This document shows positions 25,339-34,008 of a DNA stretch of 64,000 bases, one piece after another (the stretch's first letter is position 1; each line of letters opens with the position of its first letter). Below the pieces are notes generated by a model. It was not told the DNA's origin, made no database searches, and worked only from the letters and a program-made list of their open reading frames with translations. Both the position numbers and the translations under genes were made by a program. The DNA is from Acidimicrobiia bacterium (GTDB taxonomy: Bacteria; Actinomycetota; Acidimicrobiia; UBA2766): NCBI GenBank assembly GCA_020850945.1, contig JADZDR010000061.1:100626-164625 (forward strand), written 5' to 3'.

Positions 25339-26538
25339 TCAGAACCTGCGGAACGCGACCACGGCGTTCTGGCCGCCGAAGGCGAACGAGTTGCTGATCG
25401 CGGCTTCGATGCCCTTGGCCTCACGCGCCTCGTTCGGCACGACGTCGATGCCGATCTCGGGATCGGGAGTCGTGTGGTTGATCGTCGGAGGCAGGACCTC
25501 GCCCGCGATCGTCATGGCCGTGACCGCCGCCTCGATCGCGCCTGCCGCACCGATGAGATGGCCCGTCATCGACTTGACCGACGACGTGGGCGGTACGGCA
25601 TCGCCGAACACGCGTCTGAGGGCCCGGGCTTCGGCCACGTCGTTCAGGGGCGTGGACGTGCCGTGTGCGTTCACGTACGTGACGTCCTCGACGCCGAGCC
25701 TCGCGTCGGCGAGGGCCGCCTCGATCGCGAGCACGGCACCTTCACCCTCGGGATGTGGCGCCGTCACGTGATGGGCGTCTGCCGCCATACCGAACCCGGC
25801 GAGCTCGCACAGGATCCTCGCCCCACGCCGCTTCGCACTCTCCGCCTCCTCGAGGACGAGGAAGGCCGCGCCCTCACCCATCACGAAGCCGTCACGATCA
25901 CGATCGAAGGGGCGGCTGCCTGTCCGGCTGAGAGCACCGATGTTCCCGAACCCGGCCATCGTGAGCGGTGTCTGACAGACCTCCGCTCCACCCGCGAGGA
26001 TGAGATCTGCGCGGCCCGCCCGCACCGCGTCCAAGGCGACCCCGATCGCGTGCCCCCCCGACGCGCACGCCGTGGACACCGTCATGTTCGCGCCGCGGAA
26101 TCCGAAGCGCATCGAGATGTGGCCGGCGGTCGAGTTCGGCATGATCATCGGTACGAGGAACGGCGAGACCCTGTCCTCACCCTTCTCGTGCAGCACCGCC
26201 TCCTGTTCGACCAGGGTCTGGACGCCGCCGATACTCGTGCCGAGGGTGACACCGGCGCGAGCGGGGACACACGCCTCCACGTCCACGCCTGCATGCGCGA
26301 TCGCCTCGTCCGCGGCCGCGCACGCCATGTGCGCGATCCGATCGGTGCGCCGCGCCTCCTTCGTGGACCCCATGACCGCGACGGCATCGAGGTCCTCGAC
26401 GGTCGCGAACGGCCATCCCTCCACCTCGGCCCGGATCGCGTTGCGTCCCTCGACGAATCGCTCGAACACCTCAGTCGAGCCGATTCCCTGCGGGCACGCG
26501 AAACCGACGCCCGTCACGACGACAGCCCTGTCGCTCAT
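25339..26538 (-). CDS. fabF: 3-oxoacyl-ACP synthase II (KAS II)
   Basis: A 399-residue condensing enzyme. The catalytic triad is visible as Cys in VSTACASGGHA, His in NAHGTSTPLND and His in SMTGHLIGAAG, with the C-terminal Gly/Phe loop ISNSFAFGGQNA that gates the pocket. It elongates acyl-ACP with malonyl-ACP in FAS-II. It is the last gene of the fabD-fabH-fabG-acpP-fabF row and starts 76 bases after acpP. Length and motifs are normal for the family. Confidence 0.95.
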   Translation of the reverse strand: MSDRAVVVTGVGFACPQGIGSTEVFERFVEGRNAIRAEVEGWPFATVEDLDAVAVMGSTKEARRTDRIAHMACAAADEAIAHAGVDVEACVPARAGVTLGTSIGGVQTLVEQEAVLHEKGEDRVSPFLVPMIMPNSTAGHISMRFGFRGANMTVSTACASGGHAIGVALDAVRAGRADLILAGGAEVCQTPLTMAGFGNIGALSRTGSRPFDRDRDGFVMGEGAAFLVLEEAESAKRRGARILCELAGFGMAADAHHVTAPHPEGEGAVLAIEAALADARLGVEDVTYVNAHGTSTPLNDVAEARALRRVFGDAVPPTSSVKSMTGHLIGAAGAIEAAVTAMTIAGEVLPPTINHTTPDPEIGIDVVPNEAREAKGIEAAISNSFAFGGQNAVVAFRRF

Positions 26539-26614
26539 CTGGAAAGCCTCCTCGAAACCACTGGGACTTCGGACGTCGAAGCCACTGGGGAATGAACGCC
26601 TCCCGGCGCAGATC

Positions 26615-26857
26615 TCAGCCGAGCTTGGCCTGCACGAGGTCGATCACCTGACCCACCGTCTCGATGTCCTCGAGCTCCTCCTCGGGCACGGAGATGTCGA
26701 ACGCCTCTTCCAGAGCCATGACGAGCTCCACCAGGTCGAGGCTGTCCGCGTCGAGGTCGTCGGCGAAGACCGCCGTCTCGACGACCGCGTCGCCATCCAC
26801 CTCGAGTGTCTCGACGGCCAGTTTGCGCACTGTCTCGAGGATCTCGCTTCGCTCCAT
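26615..26857 (-). CDS. acpP: Acyl carrier protein
   Basis: An 80-residue acidic four-helix protein. The phosphopantetheine attachment Ser lies in DDLDADSLDLVELVMALEEA, and the following EEAFDISVPEEELEDIETVG is the recognition helix region. The ATG at 26857 follows AAGGGAGAG; the longer open frame overlaps fabG and lacks family character. It carries growing acyl chains through FAS-II. It lies between fabG and fabF, the usual order, in one transcription direction. Confidence 0.95.
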   Translation of the reverse strand: MERSEILETVRKLAVETLEVDGDAVVETAVFADDLDADSLDLVELVMALEEAFDISVPEEELEDIETVGQVIDLVQAKLG

Positions 26858-26963
26858 CTGACTTACTCTCCCTTGTCTTTCGCTCGGGGTCACAGGCCGG
26901 TTCACTCCGACGTCCGTCACTTTCGACTCCGTCGGACCGAGATGGTTTCGTCGACCCCGGATT

Positions 26964-27704
26964 TCAGCCCGCGCCCATCCCCCCGTCGACCGTGAGGACC
27001 GAGCCGGACACGTACGAGGCCTCTTCGGATACCAGGTATGCGACCGCTCCGGCAACCTCGTGCGGCTCGCCGAACCTGCCCATCGCGACCTGGGAGAGGG
27101 CGACGGCGCGCTGCGCCTCGCTCAGGGCGGAGGTCATGTCCGTCTCGATGTAGCCGGGTGCGACGACGTTGACTGTGATCTTGCGGGACGCGACCTCCTT
27201 GGCGAGGGCCTTGGAGAACCCGACGATCCCGGCTTTGGTGGCTGCGTAGGCGGTCTGGCCGGGGTTCCCGATAGCACCTACGACCGATCCCACGTTCACT
27301 ATCCGGCCCCAGCGCGCCTTCATCATCCCCCGCAGCACGCGTCTGCTCGTGCGCATCACGGACGTGAGGTTCGTGGCGAGGAGGTCCTCCCAGTCCTCGT
27401 CCTGCATGCGAGCGAGGAGACCGTCGTTCGTGATCCCGGCGCAGTTCACGAGGATCTCGACGCTGCCACCGAGGCCCTCCTCGGCGGCGGAGACAGCCGC
27501 TTCGACTCCGTCTGCAGTGGACACATCCGCGCGGATGTCCGCCCCGCCCAGCTTCTCGGCGAGCTCCCCGGCTCCACCCCGCGAGGACAACGCGACACGA
27601 TGCCCTGCATGTGAGAGACGTGTGGCGACCGCCGCGCCTATGCCCCGCGAAGCACCCGTCACGAGGGCACGCCGCGACCCACCCCTCTGCTCTGCTTGCG
27701 TCAT
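26964..27704 (-). CDS. fabG: 3-oxoacyl-ACP reductase
   Basis: A 246-residue classical SDR. TGASRGIGAA binds NADPH, NCAGIT is the central strand motif, and the catalytic Ser, Tyr and Lys are in VGSVVGAIGNPGQTAYAATK. APGYIETDMT and the C-terminal SGSVLTVDGGM are typical of FabG. It reduces 3-oxoacyl-ACP to the (R)-3-hydroxy form. The ATG overlaps the fabH stop by 4 bases (ATGA), so translation is coupled. Open frame upstream of 27704 lies in fabH and is not used. Confidence 0.95.
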   Translation of the reverse strand: MTQAEQRGGSRRALVTGASRGIGAAVATRLSHAGHRVALSSRGGAGELAEKLGGADIRADVSTADGVEAAVSAAEEGLGGSVEILVNCAGITNDGLLARMQDEDWEDLLATNLTSVMRTSRRVLRGMMKARWGRIVNVGSVVGAIGNPGQTAYAATKAGIVGFSKALAKEVASRKITVNVVAPGYIETDMTSALSEAQRAVALSQVAMGRFGEPHEVAGAVAYLVSEEASYVSGSVLTVDGGMGAG

Positions 27705-28681
27705 CTGGGCAGGCTCCACTCGAACAGAGCGGATGCCCAGCTCATGCCGGCGCCGAAGCCTGCGACGAGCACGAGGTCGCCCTCGTCTATCCGTCCGTTC
27801 TCCCACGCCTCACAGAGCGCGATCGGCACCGACGCGGCCGACGTGTTGCCATACCGGTCGATGTTCACGACCGTGCGCTCCTCGGGCATGCCGAGCTTCT
27901 CGATCGCGTAGGAGATGATCCGGATGTTCGCCTGGTGGGGAATGAAGACCGCCACGTCCTCCACCGAGACTCCCGCTTTGGCGAGTGTCTTGCGGCATGT
28001 ATCGACCATCACGGTGGTGGCTACACGGAAAACTTCCTTGCCCGCCATGTCCACCGTGTGGAGCCTCTTCTCGACGGTCTCGATCGAGGCGGGCAGTCGC
28101 GCGCCACCCGCCGGAATCTGGATCAGATGCGCGATGCTTCCGTCGTTGCCGAGGTCGCAGGCGAGGAGGTCGCCCCGTCCCTCCGTCCGCTCGATCACGG
28201 CGGCGCCCGAACCATCCCCGAAGATGACCGCAGTCTGGCGGTCCTCCCAGTCGAGGATGTAGGAGAACCGTTCGGCGCCGATGACGAGGGCGCTCTCGAG
28301 GGCCCTCGTCTCGATGGCTCCTGCGCAGAGGGCCATGCTGTACACCCAGCCGGAACAGGCGGCGTTGAGGTCGATCGCCCCGCCCCCGAGGCCGAGCTCA
28401 CCCTGCACCCAACCGGCTGTCGACGGACAGGGTGTGTCGGGTGTCATGGTCGCCACGGCCGTCATGTCGACGTCTTCGCGTTCGGCGTGCTTGAGGGCTT
28501 GGCGGGCCGCGTCTGCGGCCAGTGTCGCCGTCGTCTCACCCTCGGCGGTGAAGTAGCGCTGGCTGATCCCCGTCCGCGTGCGGATCCACTCGTCGTTCGT
28601 ATCCACGAACGACGCGATGTCCTCGTTCGTCACGACCCTCGAACCGGCCGACTTGCCGAGCCCGGTGATTCGGATGCCCAT
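27701..28681 (-). CDS. fabH: 3-oxoacyl-ACP synthase III (KAS III)
   Basis: A 326-residue enzyme with the Cys-His-Asn triad: DLNAACSGWVYSMAL, IPHQANIRIISYA and DRYGNTSAASVPIAL. FGDGSGAAVIE and the N-terminal DTNDEWIRTRTGISQR are FabH signatures. It condenses a starter acyl-CoA with malonyl-ACP to open FAS-II; starter choice (acetyl or branched) cannot be read. It lies between fabD and fabG, 36 bases after the fabD stop, and overlaps fabG by 4 bases. Confidence 0.95.
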   Translation of the reverse strand: MGIRITGLGKSAGSRVVTNEDIASFVDTNDEWIRTRTGISQRYFTAEGETTATLAADAARQALKHAEREDVDMTAVATMTPDTPCPSTAGWVQGELGLGGGAIDLNAACSGWVYSMALCAGAIETRALESALVIGAERFSYILDWEDRQTAVIFGDGSGAAVIERTEGRGDLLACDLGNDGSIAHLIQIPAGGARLPASIETVEKRLHTVDMAGKEVFRVATTVMVDTCRKTLAKAGVSVEDVAVFIPHQANIRIISYAIEKLGMPEERTVVNIDRYGNTSAASVPIALCEAWENGRIDEGDLVLVAGFGAGMSWASALFEWSLPR

Positions 28682-28717
28682 CTGTCCTCCCTGCCCTCCG
28701 GCCGGGGAATCGCCCGG

Positions 28718-29920
28718 TCAGAAGGGACGAATCGTCACGAGTGGTTGTCCCTCGGTCACATCGATGTCTGCGCCGGCCAAGACGTGCATGAGCCAGCCGC
28801 CTCGGTCGGCCTGCACCGGGACGGCGCCGCTCGACGTGACTATCTGCCCCAGAACTTGGCCCTCACGCACGTATTCTCCTTCTGCCGTGAAGGCCTCGAT
28901 GTCGGCGGCCTCGAAACGCCCCGCCGCCGGTGAGACCACCGGCAGATCGATGAGATCCGGTACACCCGCGAGCACGGTGTCGGGGGTGTTGGGAAGGGAG
29001 GGGCTGACGCCGGCCAGGGTGCGGGCCGCCTCGACCGCGTCGGCCGGCGACTCGATGCCGACGACCGCGCTTCCCTTCGCGGCCCGCTGCGCAAGCTTCT
29101 TGAGGACACCACCGGAGCCGACCTCGACGAAGCCACGCACACCCACCTTGATGAGCAACTCCGTCGTCTGTTGCCACAGCACGGGTGAGCAGAGTTGGGC
29201 GAGGAGGAGCGGTGTGAGCTCCTCGGCGCTGCGATGCCGGGTTGCGTCGACGTTGGTGACGATGGGAACCGCCGGGTCGACGAACGTGGTCGTGGCGATG
29301 GCTGTGGCGAGACTGGGAAGGGCCCCTGACATGAGAGGCGAGTGGAATGCGCCACCGACGCGGAGCGCCACAGCCCGCTTCGCACCCAGACCCTTCGCCT
29401 TGTCGATCGCCGATTCCACGGCTGTGGGCTCACCGCTGATGACCACCTGGTCGGCGGCGTTCACGTTTGCGACGACGACTGTCCCCGATGCCTCGCGGCA
29501 CGCCTGCTCGGCGGTGCCGAGGTCTGCCCCGAGCAGGGCCGCCATCGTGCCGGGGCTGCGTTCTGCTGCGTCGGCCATGCCCCGACCCCGGGCGATGACC
29601 AGACGCACGGCATCGTCGGCGGCGATGGCCCCGGCTGCGACGAGGGCCGTGTACTCCCCGAGTGAGTGCCCCGCCACGACGGCCGGTGTCACGCCGGCCG
29701 CGACGAGGGACTTCCAGGCGGCAATCGAGCAGACGCAGGTCGCGAGCTGTGCGTTGTCGGTCGCCCTGAGCTCGTCGTCGTCGGCGTCGCACACGAGGCG
29801 GCGTACGTCGATTCCGGATGCATCCGAGGCGAGCGCGAAGAGGTCGGGCCACTCCTCGACCCACGGCTTGCCCATCCCGGCCTTCTGACTGCCCTGTCCA
29901 GGGAAGAGGAAGGCGATCAC
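28718..29920 (-). CDS. fabD: Malonyl-CoA:ACP transacylase with C-terminal biotinyl/lipoyl-like domain
   Basis: A 400-residue protein, about 90 longer than usual FabD. Residues 1-305 are the transacylase: FLFPGQGSQ, VAGHSLGEYTALVAAG with nucleophile Ser86, and GGAFHSPLMSG with the catalytic His. Residues 328-400 look like a biotinyl/lipoyl barrel: VVSPAAGRFEAADIEAFTAE, then GEYVREGQVLGQIVTSSG and VTEGQPLVTIRPF. The hairpin that normally holds the modified Lys reads GGWLMHVLAGADI, so the domain cannot be biotinylated in the usual way. The GTG at 29920 follows AAGGGGGAA. It is the first gene of the fab row. Confidence 0.92.
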   Translation of the reverse strand: MIAFLFPGQGSQKAGMGKPWVEEWPDLFALASDASGIDVRRLVCDADDDELRATDNAQLATCVCSIAAWKSLVAAGVTPAVVAGHSLGEYTALVAAGAIAADDAVRLVIARGRGMADAAERSPGTMAALLGADLGTAEQACREASGTVVVANVNAADQVVISGEPTAVESAIDKAKGLGAKRAVALRVGGAFHSPLMSGALPSLATAIATTTFVDPAVPIVTNVDATRHRSAEELTPLLLAQLCSPVLWQQTTELLIKVGVRGFVEVGSGGVLKKLAQRAAKGSAVVGIESPADAVEAARTLAGVSPSLPNTPDTVLAGVPDLIDLPVVSPAAGRFEAADIEAFTAEGEYVREGQVLGQIVTSSGAVPVQADRGGWLMHVLAGADIDVTEGQPLVTIRPF

Positions 29921-30117
29921 TGGTTCCCCCTTGTGCCGTTGCAGGCTGCGTTGACTGTCACGTTCGGATGTGACGCCGTGCTGTGGCGCATGGTTACTGC
30001 CTTCTCCCGCACTCTCCCGCACTCAGAACTTCGACGTCGATCGCCCAGAGCCTCTCCGAATCGAGGTCGGGTGGTGGCATCTGGCGGCGCGGCGAGACGC
30101 GCTCTTATCCTCGGAAC
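29921..30117. other. Divergent promoter gap between fabD and the HD hydrolase
   Basis: This 197-base stretch separates divergent genes. It should hold the promoter for the fab row on the minus strand and one for the HD gene on the plus strand. I see CTCTCCCGCACTCTCCCGCA (a direct repeat of CTCTCCCGCA, about 30002-30023), but no convincing operator or RNA element. Confidence 0.4.
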
Positions 30118-30747
30118 ATGGATCCGGCTCGGGAGCTCGACGCGTGCACGTTCCTCCCGCCTGATCTCGATGCCGACACGCTGTGCGAGATCCTCGTGAG
30201 CCGGACCGACACGGACCCCCTCGTGTGTGAGGCGCTCGCGATCGCCCGCGATGCCCACAGGCTCCACACACGTGACGAGGGTGCGCCCTACATCGTCCAC
30301 CCCGCGCGGGTCGCGCTCTCCCTCGTCGCGACAGGCCAGCCACCTCACGTGATCGCGGCCGGTCTCTGCCACGACGTGTTCGAAGACGCACCCGGGCACG
30401 CGCACCGTGTCGTCGCGCTCGGCCGGGAGGTGGCGGATCTCGTCGAGGCTCTCACCGACGACTGGTACGAGGACTACTACGCCAAGATCCTGGGTGCGGG
30501 CACAGAGGCATGCCGTATCAAGATCGCCGACCGTATCGACAACCTGCGCTTCCTGCACTTCACGACGCCCGGGAAGCAGACGCGGTACGTGAGGGAGACC
30601 GCGGCACACTTTCCCGAGTTGGTCGAACACGCGTCGTCGCCGCAACTGGCAGGGGCCCTGATCGCCCTGCTCGAATGGCACCTCATCCGTGAAGCTTCGG
30701 CTCGAGCGGCCGCACAGTCCACGCGGGGGGACGTGCACGGCCCCTGA
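30118..30747 (+). CDS. HD-domain hydrolase, MESH1/RelA-SpoT hydrolase-like
   Basis: A 209-residue protein consisting of one HD domain. IARDAHRLHTRDEGAPYIVH, PARVALSLVATGQPPHVI, CHDVFEDAP and ACRIKIADRIDNLR follow the metal-binding pattern of the (p)ppGpp hydrolase domain (His, HD, EDxx, ND-type positions). No synthetase or TGS/ACT domains follow, so it is a stand-alone small alarmone hydrolase candidate, or another nucleotide hydrolase of the group. The ATG at 30118 is chosen because homology starts soon after it. The MFS gene follows after 13 bases. Confidence 0.8.
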   Translation: MDPARELDACTFLPPDLDADTLCEILVSRTDTDPLVCEALAIARDAHRLHTRDEGAPYIVHPARVALSLVATGQPPHVIAAGLCHDVFEDAPGHAHRVVALGREVADLVEALTDDWYEDYYAKILGAGTEACRIKIADRIDNLRFLHFTTPGKQTRYVRETAAHFPELVEHASSPQLAGALIALLEWHLIREASARAAAQSTRGDVHGP

Positions 30748-30760
30748 AGGAGGAATCCCG

Positions 30761-32011
30761 ATGTCCGAGCTCGGAGCAGCATCCGGACGGCGCCTCGAAC
30801 GGAGGCACTGGTACCTGCTCGGTGTGCTCGGCGTGGCCAGCTTCTTCGACGGCTACGACTTCTCGCTCCTCGCCTTCATCCTGCCCGAGCTCAAGGCGCA
30901 GTTCGGCCTGACCAATGCCCAGGCCTCGGCCATGCTCGCCGTGATCTTCTTCGGAGCGATCCCCGCCCTCTTCCTGAGCAGGCGCGCAGACGTGGTCGGA
31001 CGACGCAAGATCCTGTTCATCTCGATCGTGGGCTACACCCTGTTCACCGGTGCGACCGCCCTCTCGCCGAACGTGTGGGTGTTCGCGTGCTTCCAGATCC
31101 TCGCCCGCTTCTTCATCCTCGTCGAGGCAGCAGTCGCGCATGTAATGGTCGCCGAGGAGCTCCCGGCCCGCTCGCGCGGTTTCGGCTTCGGATTCCTCGC
31201 CATGCTCACGGGAGTCGGAACCGGCATGGCGGCCGGCATGAACATCGTGTTCTCACAGGCCGACATCAACTGGCGCTGGCTGTACGTGATCGGCCTGCCC
31301 CTTCTCCTCGTCGTCACCGTATTGCGCAGCGCCCTGCCCGAGAGCAAGCGTTTCGAGTCCGCCCGTGACGAAGGGCGGCTCGCGAAGTGGTCCCTCATCC
31401 TCAAGCCTCCACACCGTCGCTGGCTCGCCCTCGTCACGATCGTCGCGTTCTCGGCCGCCCTCATCCAGCAGCCCGTCGAGTTCGCCGTAACTTTCCTGCA
31501 GGACGACCGTGGCTTCACGAGAACCGCGGCATCGGTCCTGCTCGTGCTCGCGGGGATTCCGACACTGGTCCTGATGCCGCTCGGTGGAGCCCTGAGCGAC
31601 AGGATCGGCCGGCGCGCGGTGGGTGGGACCACGGCTGCCCTCGCCGTGGTGGGAGGTGGCCTCTTCTACACCGTCGACGCCGGGCTCGGCTTCCTCGCGA
31701 TCACGCTCGGTCTCACGGTTGCCGGATTCGCGATCGCCCAGCCGACGATCAGCGCCTACAACGCCGAGCTCTTCCCGACGTCCCTGCGCAGCCAGGCGGG
31801 GGCGTGGACGACGATGGCACGATCCGTCGGGCAGGTCATGAGCTTCGTTCTCGCCATCCCCCTCCTCGCCGCGACCGACTCGCTGTCGTCGACGACGATT
31901 GTCCTGCTCGTCGGCCCTGTGATAGCAGTCGTGCTTCTCTTCGCGTTCTTCCCTGACACGCACGGGCGGGAGCTCGAGGACACCTCCGGCGAACTGGTCG
32001 AGAGTGCGTAG
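30761..32011 (+). CDS. MFS transporter, sugar/aromatic-acid porter type
   Basis: A 416-residue protein with twelve hydrophobic segments. FFDGYDFSLLAFILPEL in the first helix, RRADVVGRRKILFISIVGYT in the loop between helices 2 and 3, and its second-half counterpart GGALSDRIGRRAVGG mark the major facilitator superfamily; NAELFPTSLRSQ is typical of metabolite:H+ symporters. The substrate is unknown. AAGGAGG sits 7 bases before the ATG. The gene starts 13 bases after the HD hydrolase stop, so the two likely share a transcript. Confidence 0.92.
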   Translation: MSELGAASGRRLERRHWYLLGVLGVASFFDGYDFSLLAFILPELKAQFGLTNAQASAMLAVIFFGAIPALFLSRRADVVGRRKILFISIVGYTLFTGATALSPNVWVFACFQILARFFILVEAAVAHVMVAEELPARSRGFGFGFLAMLTGVGTGMAAGMNIVFSQADINWRWLYVIGLPLLLVVTVLRSALPESKRFESARDEGRLAKWSLILKPPHRRWLALVTIVAFSAALIQQPVEFAVTFLQDDRGFTRTAASVLLVLAGIPTLVLMPLGGALSDRIGRRAVGGTTAALAVVGGGLFYTVDAGLGFLAITLGLTVAGFAIAQPTISAYNAELFPTSLRSQAGAWTTMARSVGQVMSFVLAIPLLAATDSLSSTTIVLLVGPVIAVVLLFAFFPDTHGRELEDTSGELVESA

Positions 32012-32020
32012 CATCGAACC

Positions 32021-32869
32021 GTGCATCCGATCGAACGCCTCCGCGCCTTGGCACGGGCCGACTGGCTCGACCCGCATACGATCGCCGTCGAGGCGGCGGA
32101 CGCGATCGGGGATGCGGCCCGCCACCTGGGCGAACCCACCGCCGTGTCGATCGCGCGGCGTCTCCTCGCCTGGCATTCGGCATGCGGCCCCCTCTGGTTC
32201 GTGGCGGGACGGATCCTGAGCGCACTCGATCCGGCCGCCGCCGCAGTCGACGTCATAGAGGAGCTCACGGCCGACCCGACCCTTCTCATGCTCGACGCCG
32301 CCCTTCCCGACGGGGCGGTCCCCCTCGTCGTGGGGGACGCCTCTGGCCTGGCCGGTATCGCCGGCGAGACCGGGCTCTGGCTCGGGGACGGACAGCCAAC
32401 CGCCTTCGGCCCCCACCCCGCGCCCACAGGGCTCGTCTCACCCGCCTCACCCCACCAGGTGAGAGCGGTCGTGGAGCGAGCGTCGCACGTCCTGATCGGC
32501 GCCCACGCCCTCGGGCCCGACGGGGCGGCCGCACGTGCACCGGCGGGTGTGGTCGCCACGGCTGCGCGGGCCTCGGATACGCCCACCTGGCTCGTCGCCG
32601 GCCTGGGAACAGCCGTGGACGCGAGCCTGTGGAACCGAATCCGCACCCTGCTCGAATCGGGGGGTGGCCGCCCCGTAGTACAGGCGAGAGTGGACGTGTG
32701 GTGGGACGACACGTCGTCCCAGACCCGCGGCTTGCTCGACGTGGTCGACACGGGCGCTGTCTCCTTCGTGTGCGGACCGACGGGCCTCGTCCGTCCGCCC
32801 GAGGCCGCGGCCCAAGCCGCCGCCACCCCGACGGACCTGCTCGACTGCGCCGGCGCCGACGCCTTCTGA
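32021..32869 (+). CDS. eIF-2B-like / sugar-phosphate isomerase-fold protein
   Basis: A 282-residue protein starting with GTG 9 bases after the MFS stop. The C-terminal half has the Rossmann-like pattern of the eIF-2B/MTNA family: VVERASHVLIGAHALGPDGA, then APAGVVATAARASDTPTWLV and SFVCGPTGLVRP, where the VLIGAxALxPDG element matches ribose-1,5-bisphosphate and methylthioribose-1-phosphate isomerases. The N-terminal helical bundle is also family-like, but the catalytic Cys and Asp of the isomerases are not obvious. Enzymatic activity is therefore uncertain. It may be cotranscribed with the MFS gene. Confidence 0.65.
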   Translation: MHPIERLRALARADWLDPHTIAVEAADAIGDAARHLGEPTAVSIARRLLAWHSACGPLWFVAGRILSALDPAAAAVDVIEELTADPTLLMLDAALPDGAVPLVVGDASGLAGIAGETGLWLGDGQPTAFGPHPAPTGLVSPASPHQVRAVVERASHVLIGAHALGPDGAAARAPAGVVATAARASDTPTWLVAGLGTAVDASLWNRIRTLLESGGGRPVVQARVDVWWDDTSSQTRGLLDVVDTGAVSFVCGPTGLVRPPEAAAQAAATPTDLLDCAGADAF

Positions 32870-32991
32870 GGGACCACACAGCCGGAGTGACTTGACCCCG
32901 AGGGGGTGTCTCGCCCAGCATGGTGGCCGCCCGGACCGGTCCCCGCCGGCCGGATCCGACTGCACCCTGCCCCACACCCCCACACAAATCC

Positions 32992-33138
32992 ATGCAAACC
33001 GAGACTGCCCACTCACCAGCCCGTCTCCACGCGCCGGACGACGTCATCGTGGACCTGAAGGCGTCGATGGTCCTGCTGCTCTTCGTGGCCCTGATCGGCA
33101 CGTTCGGGGCAGTCGGGCTCCTGTTCAGCGTCATGTGA
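32992..33138 (+). CDS. Small membrane protein (48 residues)
   Basis: The ATG at 32992 opens a short frame with a polar N-terminus (MQTETAHSPARLHAPDDVIV) and one long hydrophobic helix (SMVLLLFVALIGTFGAVGLL). The frame is open further upstream, but without family signs. No known family is recognised. It lies alone between the eIF-2B-like gene and the DUF4261-like gene, on the same strand. Confidence 0.5.
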   Translation: MQTETAHSPARLHAPDDVIVDLKASMVLLLFVALIGTFGAVGLLFSVM

Positions 33139-33183
33139 CCAGGTGCGTGCACGACGAGGCTCGACCTGCGAGACTCGTGCACG

Positions 33184-33984
33184 ATGCACGAAGGCACCAT
33201 TCCGATCTCGGAGCTCACACAGCCCCTCCTCGTCCGTCTCCTTTACGAGGGGGACCCGGGACTCCATCTGGAGCGCCTCACTCCCGAGCTGGACGACGAC
33301 ATCACGATCGAGCTCCTCGACGACGGTGACGGCGACGAAGAACTGCGCTTCGCGCGCGATGTGGACGGCATGACGTTCTCCGTGACACTGCTCCCGTCCG
33401 GAACCGTGCGCCGCTCCGAACTGCAGGACGACCTCGACCAGACCTTCGCGTGGCTCGATGCGGACGACACGACACGGTCGGCATCGACCGGGATCCTGGC
33501 CGCCGAGATCGGACCTGAACCCCTCCCACCCCTCGTACGCGTCGAGGCGTTCACGACGGTGCTACGAGGAGTGATCGAAGCAACACAGCCGATTGCGACG
33601 CAGTGGCTGCGCTCCTCCCACCTCGTCGCCCCCGACACGGTGTGTTCCGACATCTTCGCCGGTCCCGTCAACGTGCGCATGTTCGGTGATGCCGAGGCTG
33701 CCGACGAGTGGGTGATGGACACGCTCGGCCTCGGTGCCCTCGGGCTCCTCGACGTCCAATGCCACTTCCGGGGCCTCGACCCCGGTCTCGTCGCCGGTTG
33801 GTTGAGCGATCTGTCCCACTCCCTCATCCGCGACTCGTCCCTCCCCGACGACGATGCGCTCATCCCCGGTCTGGACGGCAGCACGTGGCGATGCAGGTAC
33901 GAACCGTCCCTGACACCACCGAACCGGAGCGTTCTGGACATCGATCCGGGCGGCGAGCACTCGGGCGGCATCCGCGAACCCTGA
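33184..33984 (+). CDS. Unknown protein, DUF4261-like C-terminal region
   Basis: A 266-residue soluble acidic protein. Residues ~100-260 (VRMFGDAEAADEWVMDTLGL, GALGLLDVQCHFRGLDPGLV, then SLTPPNRSVLDIDPG) recall DUF4261 domains, found in actinobacterial proteins of unknown role. The N-terminal ~90 residues (ISELTQPLLVRLLYEGDPGL) are unassigned. No catalytic motif is evident. It is convergent with the CobA-HemD gene 24 bases downstream. The family link is from memory and not proven here. Confidence 0.65.
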   Translation: MHEGTIPISELTQPLLVRLLYEGDPGLHLERLTPELDDDITIELLDDGDGDEELRFARDVDGMTFSVTLLPSGTVRRSELQDDLDQTFAWLDADDTTRSASTGILAAEIGPEPLPPLVRVEAFTTVLRGVIEATQPIATQWLRSSHLVAPDTVCSDIFAGPVNVRMFGDAEAADEWVMDTLGLGALGLLDVQCHFRGLDPGLVAGWLSDLSHSLIRDSSLPDDDALIPGLDGSTWRCRYEPSLTPPNRSVLDIDPGGEHSGGIREP

Positions 33985-34008
33985 CCTTCTCGCTCGCCCA
34001 CGCACCTG

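Noticed and set aside
33000..33016. GACTGCCCACT as another copy of the intergenic hairpin family
   Set aside because: It lies at the start of the 48-residue gene, and no pairing arm is nearby.
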